The notes: generated by a model from the letters alone, not told the origin. Shown: positions 1 through 6,228, counted from the first letter of the stretch. The stretch: 6,228 nucleotides of DNA from Actinomycetota bacterium (GCA_005791325.1 SXXA01000004.1:1-6228); one strand, 5' to 3'. Numbers and translations are program-made.

Positions 1-32
1 GCTCAAAGTCAGAGAGTGAGGTCACCCCATGA
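1..32 (+). CDS. Possible 3' end of an upstream gene, perhaps glyQ (partial)
   Basis: The first bases contain an open frame from base 3 that ends with TGA at 30-32. This stop overlaps the glyS ATG as ATGA, a common arrangement for translationally coupled genes. The readable tail is only nine residues (SKSESEVTP). The alpha subunit gene glyQ normally precedes glyS, so glyQ is the natural candidate, but the tail is too short to recognise. A second frame, from base 2, ends with TGA at 17-19 and would serve equally well as the end of an upstream gene. The identity is inferred from expected gene order only. Confidence 0.3.
   Translation, partial: SKSESEVTP
18..22 (+). promoter_or_regulatory. Ribosome binding site of glyS
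   Basis: GAGGT lies 6 to 7 bases before the ATG at 29. This is a good Shine-Dalgarno match at normal spacing and supports that ATG as the start. If the upstream frame ends at 30-32, the site lies inside the preceding gene, as in coupled genes. Confidence 0.7.
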
Positions 33-2074
33 ATTATTTGTTTGAACTGGGGTGTGAAGAGATTCCAGCACGATTTTTGAACCCATTGATGGAGCTGCTT
101 GAAAATCGTCTAACAGATACTTGTGTTATTCATCAAATTAAACCGCTTATCCAGGTGTACGCTACACCACGTCGGCTTGCCGTATTATTATCTGAATTGC
201 CCTCACACACGGATTCTAGGGAACAGCTGGTATTGGGGCCACCGGTTTCAGTTGCGTATCTATCAAATGGAGAATTAGGCCCTGCGGGTCAAGCATTTTT
301 GAAACGCAATCATACAGATGCTACCAAATTATTGATCCGAGTGACGGATGGCAAGGAGCGAATTGCTATTATTCGATTGGATCCGCCTCAGCCAATACAG
401 GATATTCTTCCGGTTATGATTCATTCTGTTTTTGATAACTTACCGCTACCCGTTGCTATGAATTGGGGACAAGCACGGGGGCCTTTTTTAAGGCCCATTC
501 AGTGGGTAGTCAGTATGTTAGATACAATGGTGTTGCCGCTGTTTGCATCTCGGTCTACATTGGGATCCATTCAATTGGACCCAGACGTATATAAGGGTTC
601 CTTGGATTTTTCCAGAGGGCATCGGTGGCGTACCGGCGATGGCTCTGGAGTGGGAGCCATGGTTGCTATTTCTGACGCTTCTGATTATCTGACTATTTTA
701 AAAGATGCATTTGTAATGGTGGATTCTAATGAACGGCGCTCAACAATCACCAATGCATTGCCCATTCCATTGGATGAATTAGATGATACCTTATTAGATG
801 AATTAGTGGGTTTGTGTGAATACCCTACTATTATATCCTCCGTCATTCCAGATGAATTTAGAACATTGCCCGATGCTCCGGTGGTTGAATGTATTCGAAA
901 AAATCAGAAATATATCACATGGATGTTAAATGGCCGATTGCATTCTGAATATTGGATTTGTGTAGATGGGTTAACGGATCAAAATCGTGAACAAGTGGCC
1001 AAGGGGAATGATGCCGTCTTACGAGCCAGATTAAATGATGTCTTATTTTTTTGGAATGAGGATTGTCGCTATCGGTTAGATAGTCGGGTTCCCAAACTGG
1101 ATCAAGTGATATATCAAGAAGGCTTGGGTTCCTTGGGACATAAAGTCAAACGCTTACAAGGGCTGGTATTACGTTTGTCTGGGGCATTTAAACTGGATTC
1201 AACGCAATGCCAAGATGTGAAACGAGCGGCCGAATTGTGTAAGGCAGATTTGCTATCAGGAATGGTACAAGAATTGCCCGCATTACAAGGGGTAATGGGT
1301 GGCTTGTACGCGGCTAATGATGGTGAAACCCCGAATGTGGTGGGTGCTATTTCTCAACTTTATCAATTGCATGTTCCCAGCGATCCAGTTGCGGTAACGC
1401 TTTGGGTGGCAGATCGATTGGATACAGTTTCGAGTTGTTTCGCAAATGGATTAATCCCAACCGGTTCTCAAGATCCTTGGGGTGTTCGTCGGGCGGCATT
1501 GGGTGTGGTGACTGCACTTCTGTCATCTTGTCCTTTGGTGTCATTCAATGACGTTTTAGGGTGGTCTCAGAATGAATTGGAAATGACATCATCCATTCAC
1601 TCCCAATTAGCCACATTTTACATGGATCGTTTGCGGCATATTTTGGTAAATCACCATGGGTTAGATCAGGATTTGGTGCAAATGGTGACCCATCGCATGG
1701 ATCGGGCATTTGGGGACATATTGGCATTGGCAAAACGCATTCAGGAGTGGCGAGAATCTGACCCCCTGATTTTAAAGCGCGTTACGGAATTGGCCATTCG
1801 AGTCCAGCGATTGTCGGTTCATTATACCCCAAGTGAGCCAGTCGACCTTCCGGATGACGATGTCAACTTGGTGCGCCCTATATTACTTGACTTATCTCAT
1901 TCACCGACTTTGACCCAAATTGCACAATGGCCGCCCATTATGGATGCCTACTTTGAGGCGGTGATGATGATGGATGAAAACCTTCGTATTCGATCGGCCC
2001 GACTTGGGTTTTTAAATCAAGTATCAGATTATTTCCAAGCCATGGGAGACTGGGAAAAGATAGTCATTTCTTAA
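29..2074 (+). CDS. glyS: Glycyl-tRNA synthetase, beta subunit
   Basis: This cytoplasmic protein is the beta subunit of the two-gene glycyl-tRNA synthetase. Together with GlyQ it attaches glycine to tRNA-Gly, and the beta subunit mainly recognises the tRNA. The product has 681 residues, close to the roughly 690 usual for the family. Family landmarks appear in order: the N-terminal ELGCEEIPARF (about 6-16), YATPRRLAVL (44-53), MNWGQARGPFLRPIQW (144-159), VLRARLNDVLFFWNED (330-345), an HD-like stretch containing QGVMGGLYAANDGE (420-433), ADRLDT (461-466) and DPWGVRRAALGV (482-493), and a C-terminal DALR-type anticodon-binding region (about 570-680) ending near VMMMDENLRIRSARLGFL. The ATG has a good ribosome binding site. 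No frameshift or missing segment was seen. It probably follows glyQ. It ends with TAA, 87 bases from the end of the converging gene. Confidence 0.97.
   Translation: MNYLFELGCEEIPARFLNPLMELLENRLTDTCVIHQIKPLIQVYATPRRLAVLLSELPSHTDSREQLVLGPPVSVAYLSNGELGPAGQAFLKRNHTDATKLLIRVTDGKERIAIIRLDPPQPIQDILPVMIHSVFDNLPLPVAMNWGQARGPFLRPIQWVVSMLDTMVLPLFASRSTLGSIQLDPDVYKGSLDFSRGHRWRTGDGSGVGAMVAISDASDYLTILKDAFVMVDSNERRSTITNALPIPLDELDDTLLDELVGLCEYPTIISSVIPDEFRTLPDAPVVECIRKNQKYITWMLNGRLHSEYWICVDGLTDQNREQVAKGNDAVLRARLNDVLFFWNEDCRYRLDSRVPKLDQVIYQEGLGSLGHKVKRLQGLVLRLSGAFKLDSTQCQDVKRAAELCKADLLSGMVQELPALQGVMGGLYAANDGETPNVVGAISQLYQLHVPSDPVAVTLWVADRLDTVSSCFANGLIPTGSQDPWGVRRAALGVVTALLSSCPLVSFNDVLGWSQNELEMTSSIHSQLATFYMDRLRHILVNHHGLDQDLVQMVTHRMDRAFGDILALAKRIQEWRESDPLILKRVTELAIRVQRLSVHYTPSEPVDLPDDDVNLVRPILLDLSHSPTLTQIAQWPPIMDAYFEAVMMMDENLRIRSARLGFLNQVSDYFQAMGDWEKIVIS
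479..496 (+). repeat. Perfect 7-bp hairpin with a T4 loop inside glyS
   Basis: GGGCCTT and AAGGCCC are exact inverted copies around TTTT. They encode G-P-F-L-R-P of glyS (residues 151-156). The T run and the following A form T TTT TTA in the glyS frame, which matches a known type of -1 slippery heptamer. The amino acids are family-typical and the gene continues normally, so coding constraint and chance are the simplest explanation. Confidence 0.4.
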
Positions 2075-2132
2075 TCGATTTGATTTAAAATTGGTGATGA
2101 ACACACGGAATCATTCCCATCAAAACGTTGGG

Positions 2133-2157
2133 TATCAATTTTAACTAAGTATTGATA
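2133..2157. repeat. AT-rich inverted repeat between converging genes
   Basis: TATCAAT and ATTGATA are exact 7-base inverted copies separated by 11 bases, in the gap between the glyS stop and the end of the converging - strand gene. The position would suit a bidirectional terminator. However, the stem has little GC, the loop is long and there is no T tract on either side. The remaining bases of 2075-2161 show nothing recognisable. Confidence 0.25.
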
Positions 2158-2161
2158 GGAT

Positions 2162-2725
2162 TCAATGTGAGGAGTCCAGAACCAAATCGGCAGTAAGTAA
2201 ATGAGTAGGGACCGCTTCTATATTGCGAACCTCTGCTATTGGTTCAAAACCTGAAATGTTAATAGGGTGGGATTGCTGGTCTGATAACGCGGGTTGGGAT
2301 AAGTCAAATTGATGGCTAGTATGATAGGGTTTTTCAATTTTTAAACGATTCCAATCCATACGAGTTAATAGAGTAAATACGTTTTCTGGATTGATTTTCT
2401 TCCACATCCCATTTTCATTCAGGCCGAGTTCATTCACCTTCCCTTCTTTGTCAAATGTCAGGTAAATGTACAATCCATACTGATTTTTGCTCGGTGCATT
2501 CTGAGAGAATGTTAGCTGGGAACCACAGATCCATTGGGGATCTTTTAAGACACTTGAGTTGATATCAATTCTTAGATTTTGATTAAATAAGTTGAACTGG
2601 ATTGTTTGCCCTAGTATCAATTTGGGAACTGGGGCTGGCTTAAAGTTGGGTAAGGGTGGGCAACAAGTCTGGGGTAAAGAGAAACGGGCAGTGGACCGCT
2701 TTACCTTATATACACATGATAACAT
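2162..2725 (-). CDS. Unrecognised protein of 187 residues
   Basis: I do not recognise this product. The ATG at 2725-2723 is preferred over an in-frame TTG two codons upstream (2731-2729): AAGGGA lies 9 bases before the ATG but only 3 before the TTG, and an in-frame TAA lies upstream of both. The N-terminus (MLSCVYKVKRSTARF) is basic and lacks the hydrophobic core of a signal peptide or membrane segment. A Cys-Cys-Pro-Pro stretch near residues 28-31 is followed by a proline-rich segment (PNFKPAPVPK). The middle has alternating hydrophobic residues that suggest beta strands (GQTIQFNLFNQNLRIDI, GLYIYLTF). The two cysteines do not fit a lipobox. The gene ends with TGA, converges on glyS and lies downstream of tyrS on the same strand. 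Open length, ribosome binding site and lack of a competing gene support it; function is unknown. Confidence 0.6.
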   Translation of the reverse strand: MLSCVYKVKRSTARFSLPQTCCPPLPNFKPAPVPKLILGQTIQFNLFNQNLRIDINSSVLKDPQWICGSQLTFSQNAPSKNQYGLYIYLTFDKEGKVNELGLNENGMWKKINPENVFTLLTRMDWNRLKIEKPYHTSHQFDLSQPALSDQQSHPINISGFEPIAEVRNIEAVPTHLLTADLVLDSSH

Positions 2726-2734
2726 AACCAAATA

Positions 2735-2740
2735 TCCCTT
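2735..2740 (-). promoter_or_regulatory. Ribosome binding site deciding the start of the 187-residue gene
   Basis: AAGGGA on the - strand ends 9 bases before the ATG at 2725. The alternative TTG start would leave only 3 bases, so the site favours the ATG. Confidence 0.45.
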
Positions 2741-2846
2741 TTTATGAGTGACTGATACTTGTTAGAATCTAATACTTTGATGATTAAATCAAATAGAAAA
2801 AAATGAATATATAATGCTCTTCAATTAAGTGAGCGAATCAATCAGA

Positions 2847-2862
2847 TTAGGGTATGCCCTAA
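2847..2862 (-). terminator. Hairpin downstream of tyrS, possible weak terminator
   Basis: TTAGGG and CCCTAA form a perfect 6-bp inverted repeat with a 4-base loop, 36 bases past the tyrS stop codon. Four more outer bases (ATCA/TGAT) could pair across a small internal loop. No clear T tract follows on the - strand, so efficient intrinsic termination is doubtful. The rest of 2726-2897 is AT-rich. No convincing promoter for the downstream 187-residue gene was found; a TATATT lies near 2808 without a good -35. Confidence 0.3.
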
Positions 2863-3636
2863 CGAATGATGAATAAGCAGAATAGTCGTTCTTACTGTTA
2901 TTGAATGGTTAAAAATCGGCGCTTACCCACTTTTAATATCCCTTTGGTTTCAATCGGTAGGGTAGCAATGTTGACCAATTCACCATTCCAAGTCACAGCC
3001 CCTTGGGCCACCAATCGGATAAATTCTTTTTTGGATGTGACCATCTGGGTTTCCATGGCTATATCAACCAACCGATGGGTCCCACGCCGTTCGAATACGG
3101 GCATTTCTTCGGGATATTCTTGTTGAGAAAATACCCGCTTAAATTCACTGGCCGCATCATTTATACGATGGTCGTCAAAAAAAGGCGCCATAATAGCTTT
3201 GGCTAATTGTTCTTTCGCATCTCGTGGATGTAAACGATGGTTGCCCAGATTGTCTATAAATTCATGTAGAGTTGAATCAGACCAGTTGGTCAGCAACGTA
3301 GCATATCGAGGCATGAGGGTATCTCCGATTGACATTAATTTACCAAACATGTCAGGGGCAGTATCGGTTAGTGATATGTAGTTACCCAACGATTTGCTCA
3401 TTTTGGCAACCCCATCTAATCCTTCAATTAAGGGGGTCATGATTAATCGTTGTGGGGGTTGACCGTAGGCTTGTTGTAATTGACGGCCCATTAACAAATT
3501 AAAAGTTTGGTCAGTAGCTCCCACTTCAATATCCGATTGCAATACAACGGAATCGTAACCTTGTAATAGGGGATAAAGTAACTCATGAATGGCAATGGGG
3601 GTTTGCTGGTCATAGCGTTTTGCAAAATCATCGCGT

Positions 3637-3676
3637 TCCAACAGGCGTGCCACAGTTGCGTGGGAAGCCTATTGAA
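3637..3676 (-). repeat. 40-base imperfect hairpin enclosing the tyrS TAG codon
   Basis: Read on the - strand, bases 3676-3659 can pair with 3637-3654. There are 16 pairs, including three G-T wobbles, two single mismatches (3666/3647 and 3664/3649) and a 4-base loop (3658-3655). The strongest parts are AGGC/GCCT and CCAC/GTGG. All three bases of the TAG (3671-3669) lie in the 5' arm. The leucine codon TTG would lose the A-T pair at 3670. It could be chance in coding sequence or an mRNA structure affecting decoding at the stop; the sequence does not say which. Confidence 0.5.
3669..3671 (-). other. In-frame TAG at codon 132 of tyrS
   Basis: The codons around it read ATT CAA TAG GCT TCC, with conserved TyrRS sequence in the same frame on both sides. 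The base after the stop is G; a purine there is known to favour amber suppression in enteric bacteria. No complete gene in the window ends in TAG. Confidence 0.9.
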
Positions 3677-4071
3677 TCATGTCACGTGCGGTAAGCGTAG
3701 ATAGCCAATCTGCGTTGTAGTGACTGGTGGTTTTTGTAGGGTCTAGTATCGTCAATACTTGGGTTTGATACGTGAGCGCATTGTGATGAACCTGCTCAGG
3801 GGATAAGGGGGGGCGTGTTACCGATTTTCCAGTTGGATCACCAATGAGAGCCGTAAAGTTGCCAATTAAAAATTGGACATGATGGCCCATATCTTGCATG
3901 GATCTTAGTAAACGTAGTACCAACGAGTGCCCCAAATGTAAATCTGGTGCAGACGGATCGGCGCCAAATTTAATTTTGAGGGGGTATGGATGATTCAAAA
4001 TGCTTGAAAGCGGGTCTGGAATCGTGGTGCTAACCACTCGTGTAACCCAATCTGGTATGCTCATAATGGGG

Positions 4072-4080
4072 AGTATAGCA
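4072..4080 (-). promoter_or_regulatory. Extended -10 promoter element of tyrS
   Basis: The - strand reads TGC-TATACT, matching the extended -10 pattern TGnTATAAT with one mismatch. The -35 region at 17-bp spacing is poor (GTGTTA at 4100-4095), as is usual for extended -10 promoters. The predicted start of transcription falls at about 4066-4064, at or next to the tyrS ATG. The bases before the ATG (CTCCCCATT) contain no Shine-Dalgarno sequence. Confidence 0.45.
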
Positions 4081-4138
4081 TGTTTTGGGTGGTGTAACAC
4101 TAGCGTGTGCCATGATTCGCAAGCTTGAAACAATCATA

Positions 4139-4167
4139 TTGGTATATGTTAAACTTTGGGGTATGCT
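4139..4167 (+). promoter_or_regulatory. Weak sigma-70-like promoter candidate for holA
   Basis: TTGGTA (4139-4144) and TATGCT (4162-4167) are 17 bases apart, each matching four of six consensus bases. Transcription would start near 4174, upstream of the preferred holA start. It lies back to back with the tyrS promoter in the shared divergent region. Matches of this quality arise often by chance. Confidence 0.25.
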
Positions 4168-4202
4168 CCCATTTTATAGAAGATAAAATGCTTGTGAAAA
4201 CT

Positions 4203-4206
4203 AGGA
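4203..4206 (+). promoter_or_regulatory. Ribosome binding site favouring the ATG at 4215 for holA
   Basis: AGGA lies 8 bases before ATG 4215. The other in-frame starts (TTG 4125, ATG 4146, ATG 4188) have weaker or no comparable sites. Confidence 0.45.
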
Positions 4207-4214
4207 AACATGGA

Positions 4215-5195
4215 ATGATTATTTGGTTAAATGGGGTAGATGAGGCAAGGGTTTCATATCGATTGGCCCAATTATCAGAATCGGTTTCGAACACCCATGA
4301 TATGGATCGATTGGATGCCAATGCCACATTGAATGAGTTGTGGCATTGTTTGTGTACTGATTCTATTTTTTTTAAGCCCAAAGTGGTACTTATTAAAAAT
4401 CCATGGTGGTTATTTGGTAGTTTACAAGATAAGGATTGGAATCAGCTCAGTGAAACATGGGGTGCGTTTCCAGCACATAATCAATTATGGGTGGTATCAA
4501 CCAAAAAAGTAGATATGAGGCTAAAAGGGCCCGCGAACCTCAAAAAGAAAAGCCAATATGAGGAATTTACAGCATTTGAGGAATGGGACGTGGCAAAAGC
4601 ACGGCAATGGGTGCTAGCCACCTTAGATAGTCAATTAGGGCTTCCCATTTTAACAGAGGCAAAGCAGGTATTGGCTGATTATGTGGGGACTAATGTGGGG
4701 GCCGTTTATCCTATTATGGATACATTGAAAGGACTTGGTGTATCCGCTGGCATTGGGATTTCAGAGATTTTGTTGGTGTTGGGACCTAAAGCAGGCAGTT
4801 TACATGCATTAACCACGGCCATTAAACAACGCCATCACGCTAATATTTGTGCCAATATTCAAGACTTAATGCGGAATGGAGAAGATGTGATTAAACTCGT
4901 GGCAGCCGTGGGATCTACCGTTGAGTTACTGTTATTTGTGGTATCGCATCCCGCAGACTCCCATGACATAATCGGAAAAAAATTGGGTCGACACCCTTAT
5001 TTTATTAAACAAACCATGCAAGATGTTGGGAATCGATACGCTGTATCTGAATTGGTATCCATGATGATTGATTTGCATCATTTGGATATGGCCATTAAAA
5101 GTGGGAGAATACGGGTTCAAGATGCCCCAACACGCCTTATTATTCTACTGACCAACCCTAAATCAGCAATAGACCATTTAGCCTCACAATGCTAA
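4215..5195 (+). CDS. holA: DNA polymerase III delta subunit (clamp loader)
   Basis: The delta subunit is part of the cytoplasmic clamp-loader complex and opens the beta sliding clamp so that it can be placed on primed DNA. The call rests on the family pattern rather than on one strong signature. It starts with a short strand and loop (IIWLNGVDEARV, 2-13), where relatives have an LxGxD/E motif without a working Walker A. Then come FFKPKVVLIKNP (52-63), a strand followed by LWVVSTKKVDMRLKG (91-105, matching the family's KxDxRxK pattern), and WVLATLDSQLGLPI with LADYVGTNVGAVYPIMDTLK (about 132-172). The C-terminal helical region contains KKLGRHPYFIKQ (255-266) and LDMAIKSGR (290-298). From ATG 4215 it has 326 residues, within the usual range. 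ATG 4188 would give 335 and TTG 4125 356. The usual lptE and nadD neighbours are absent. It lies 54 bases before hemB and is divergent from tyrS. Confidence 0.8.
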   Translation: MIIWLNGVDEARVSYRLAQLSESVSNTHDMDRLDANATLNELWHCLCTDSIFFKPKVVLIKNPWWLFGSLQDKDWNQLSETWGAFPAHNQLWVVSTKKVDMRLKGPANLKKKSQYEEFTAFEEWDVAKARQWVLATLDSQLGLPILTEAKQVLADYVGTNVGAVYPIMDTLKGLGVSAGIGISEILLVLGPKAGSLHALTTAIKQRHHANICANIQDLMRNGEDVIKLVAAVGSTVELLLFVVSHPADSHDIIGKKLGRHPYFIKQTMQDVGNRYAVSELVSMMIDLHHLDMAIKSGRIRVQDAPTRLIILLTNPKSAIDHLASQC

Positions 5196-5238
5196 CCTAG
5201 TTGATTGCTGATAATATGTGAGGCTTAGTATTAATATT

Positions 5239-5244
5239 GAGGGA
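5239..5244 (+). promoter_or_regulatory. Ribosome binding site supporting the TTG start of hemB
   Basis: GAGGGA lies 5 bases before TTG 5250. The next in-frame ATG (5277) lacks such a site and would remove the conserved N-terminal arm. In the 54-base gap between holA and hemB, a TTGATT at 5201 lacks a well-spaced -10, so transcription from upstream of holA is the simpler assumption. Confidence 0.6.
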
Positions 5245-5249
5245 TTGAT

Positions 5250-6218
5250 TTGAGTCAGTTTCAACGTCTACATCGCATGCGTCGACATGCCACTTTGCGT
5301 GCCATGTTGGCCGAAACATCCATTAAACCGTCTGATTTTATCCTGCCGTTGTTTGTGCGTGAGGATATCAAGACATCGGTGGATGTTCCCAGCATGCCAG
5401 GCATCAAACAACATAGCAACGATAGCTTGCTCCGTGAGGTTGCCAGCTTGGTGAAGCGTGGTCTTTGTACGGTATTGTTATTTGGGATTCCCGCCAGAAA
5501 AGACCCGCAAGCCATGGGTGCTTGGAATCCGAATGGGGTGGTTCAAATGGCCATTCGATCCCTCAAATCAGAGTTTCCTGATTTAATGGTATGGGCGGAT
5601 TGTTGCTTGTGCGAATATACCACCCATGGTCAATGTGGGATTGTCACCACCCGTGGGTTGGATAATGATGCCACCCTTGACGCGCTCAAAAAGATCGCTT
5701 ATTCGTATGCCAATGCTGGTGCGGATGCCATTGCTCCCTCGGGGATGATGGATGGGGCTACCCATGCCATTAGAGCAGCTTTGGATCAAGCCCATTATTA
5801 TCACACACTGGTGGTCCCCTATGCTGCCAAATATGCCTCTTCACTTTATGGGCCATTCAGGGATGCAGCTGGTTCAGCTGTATCACTTTCTGTCTCTCGG
5901 CAACATCATCAATTAAACCCGACCCAACGCTTGGAAGCTTGGCGAGAAGCCGATGCTGATATCCAAGAAGGGGCCGATTTAATTATTGTGAAGCCTGCCA
6001 TGATGTATTTGGATATGATTCGGGATTTGCGCAACCGCATTTTGTTGCCGATTGTGGCTTATCAGGTTTCGGGAGAGTATGCGATGTTTAAGATGGCCGC
6101 AAATAAGGGAATAGCTTCCGAGACTGCCTTATTTTTGGAATCTTTTCAGGCCATAAAACGGGCAGGTTCTGACCTTATTATCTCCTATGCAACAGCTGAT
6201 ATGTTGCGAAATTTTTAA
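5250..6218 (+). CDS. hemB: Porphobilinogen synthase (delta-aminolevulinic acid dehydratase)
   Basis: This cytoplasmic enzyme joins two molecules of 5-aminolevulinate into porphobilinogen, an early common step for haem, sirohaem and other tetrapyrroles. The 322 residues match the usual length of about 324. The sequence follows the family throughout: FILPLFVRED (30-39), the metal-binding segment DCCLCEYTTHGQCG (117-130), LDNDATL (137-143), GADAIAPSGMMDG (157-169), YAAKYASSLYGPFR (191-204), VKPAMMYLD (247-255), YQVSGEYAMFK (271-281) and SFQAIKRAGSDLIISY (298-313). C119, C121 and C129 align with the zinc-binding cysteines of the Zn-type enzyme. K194 and K248 align with the two active-site lysines that form Schiff bases with substrate. 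An extra cysteine, C118, replaces the threonine seen in E. coli. The start is TTG, chosen because of the ribosome binding site and because the family N-terminal arm is then complete. It ends at TAA ten bases before the window edge. Confidence 0.97.
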   Translation: MSQFQRLHRMRRHATLRAMLAETSIKPSDFILPLFVREDIKTSVDVPSMPGIKQHSNDSLLREVASLVKRGLCTVLLFGIPARKDPQAMGAWNPNGVVQMAIRSLKSEFPDLMVWADCCLCEYTTHGQCGIVTTRGLDNDATLDALKKIAYSYANAGADAIAPSGMMDGATHAIRAALDQAHYYHTLVVPYAAKYASSLYGPFRDAAGSAVSLSVSRQHHQLNPTQRLEAWREADADIQEGADLIIVKPAMMYLDMIRDLRNRILLPIVAYQVSGEYAMFKMAANKGIASETALFLESFQAIKRAGSDLIISYATADMLRNF

Positions 6219-6228
6219 ATATAATCTA

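Larger units (their letters stand above)
2898..4064 (-). pseudogene. tyrS: Tyrosyl-tRNA synthetase interrupted by an in-frame TAG
   Basis: TyrRS attaches tyrosine to tRNA-Tyr in the cytoplasm. From the ATG at 4064 there are 388 codons counting the TAG, close to family length. Codons 1-131 carry KFGADPSAPDLHLGH (32-46; HLGH is the HIGH signature at 43-46) and GDPTGKSVTRPPL (75-87). Codon 132 is TAG. The frame then continues with family sequence: VARLLERDDFAKR, the tyrosine-pocket pattern YPLLQGYD (YxxxQxxD, about 164-171), GATDQTFNLL (182-191), KMSKS (221-225) and a C-terminal S4-type RNA-binding domain (about 332-388), ending at TAA. Relatives usually have leucine at or near codon 132, so one TTG-to-TAG change would explain the break; there is no indel. 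The proximal piece lacks KMSKS and the tyrosine pocket, and the distal piece lacks HLGH. A GTG at 3653 opens the distal frame but lacks a well-spaced ribosome binding site. A dead copy, readthrough, recoding or sequencing error all remain possible. In-frame starts up to TTG 4133 exist, but 4064 fits the family better. Confidence 0.85.

Noticed and set aside
2776..2793. Inverted repeat TTTGAT-N6-ATCAAA as a terminator.
   Set aside because: The stem is AT-only apart from one pair per arm. The T tract on the - strand precedes rather than follows it, so it does not fit termination of tyrS transcription.
2905..3381. Several short open frames on the + strand inside tyrS.
   Set aside because: They lie opposite a strongly conserved coding sequence and show no family features of their own.
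2898..3653. The distal part of tyrS as an independent gene starting at GTG 3653, giving a split two-gene TyrRS.
   Set aside because: There is no well-spaced ribosome binding site, the family sequence already continues upstream of the GTG (ASHAT, directly after the TAG), and I know of no bacterial TyrRS that is naturally split here.
3669..3671. TAG read as pyrrolysine.
   Set aside because: Nothing in the window suggests a pyrrolysine system, and the position is not a known pyrrolysine site; relatives usually have leucine there.
4157..4174. Small TGGG/CCCA hairpin followed by TTTT upstream of holA, as a terminator or attenuator.
   Set aside because: The stem is only four pairs with a 7-base loop, it overlaps the candidate -10, and no leader gene precedes it.
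4100..4381. An open frame on the - strand across the tyrS-holA region.
   Set aside because: It overlaps the coding strand of holA, has no recognisable product, and its position is explained as a shadow of holA plus intergenic sequence.

Overview
The window holds five protein-coding loci with short gaps, and reads as an ordinary housekeeping stretch of a moderately AT-rich bacterial chromosome. The heterotetrameric-type glycyl-tRNA synthetase (separate beta subunit), a KFGADP/KMSKS-type tyrosyl-tRNA synthetase, a clamp-loader delta subunit and a zinc-type porphobilinogen synthase would suit a low-GC proteobacterium, quite possibly a gammaproteobacterium. No rRNA, marker or neighbour fixes the lineage, so this is inference. 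No mobile element, CRISPR array, prophage gene, tRNA or rRNA gene was seen.

Layout: glyS occupies the left third on the + strand, probably preceded by the last codons of an upstream gene that may be glyQ. Converging on it is an unrecognised gene of 187 codons on the - strand. Next on the - strand is tyrS, whose frame is cut at codon 132 by a single in-frame TAG. Divergent from tyrS, on the + strand, is a holA-like gene for the DNA polymerase III delta subunit. It is followed after 54 bases by hemB, which starts with TTG.

The genes do not form one pathway. glyS and tyrS charge tRNAs, holA loads the replication clamp, and hemB makes porphobilinogen for haem and other tetrapyrroles. holA and hemB could share a transcript. 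tyrS and holA start from one divergent intergenic region of about 150 bases.

The point most worth attention is tyrS. Family sequence continues in the same frame on both sides of the TAG, with no indel. HLGH and KMSKS are intact but lie on opposite sides of the stop, so neither half should work alone. The TAG lies inside a 40-base imperfect inverted repeat that could fold in the mRNA. None of the five genes uses TAG as its terminator (four TAA, one TGA). Possible explanations are a nonsense mutation with a second tyrS elsewhere, a sequencing error, suppression or readthrough, or TAG reassignment. The window alone cannot choose between them. A second, weaker point is an extended -10 element placed so that the tyrS transcript would begin at or next to its ATG, which would make it leaderless.
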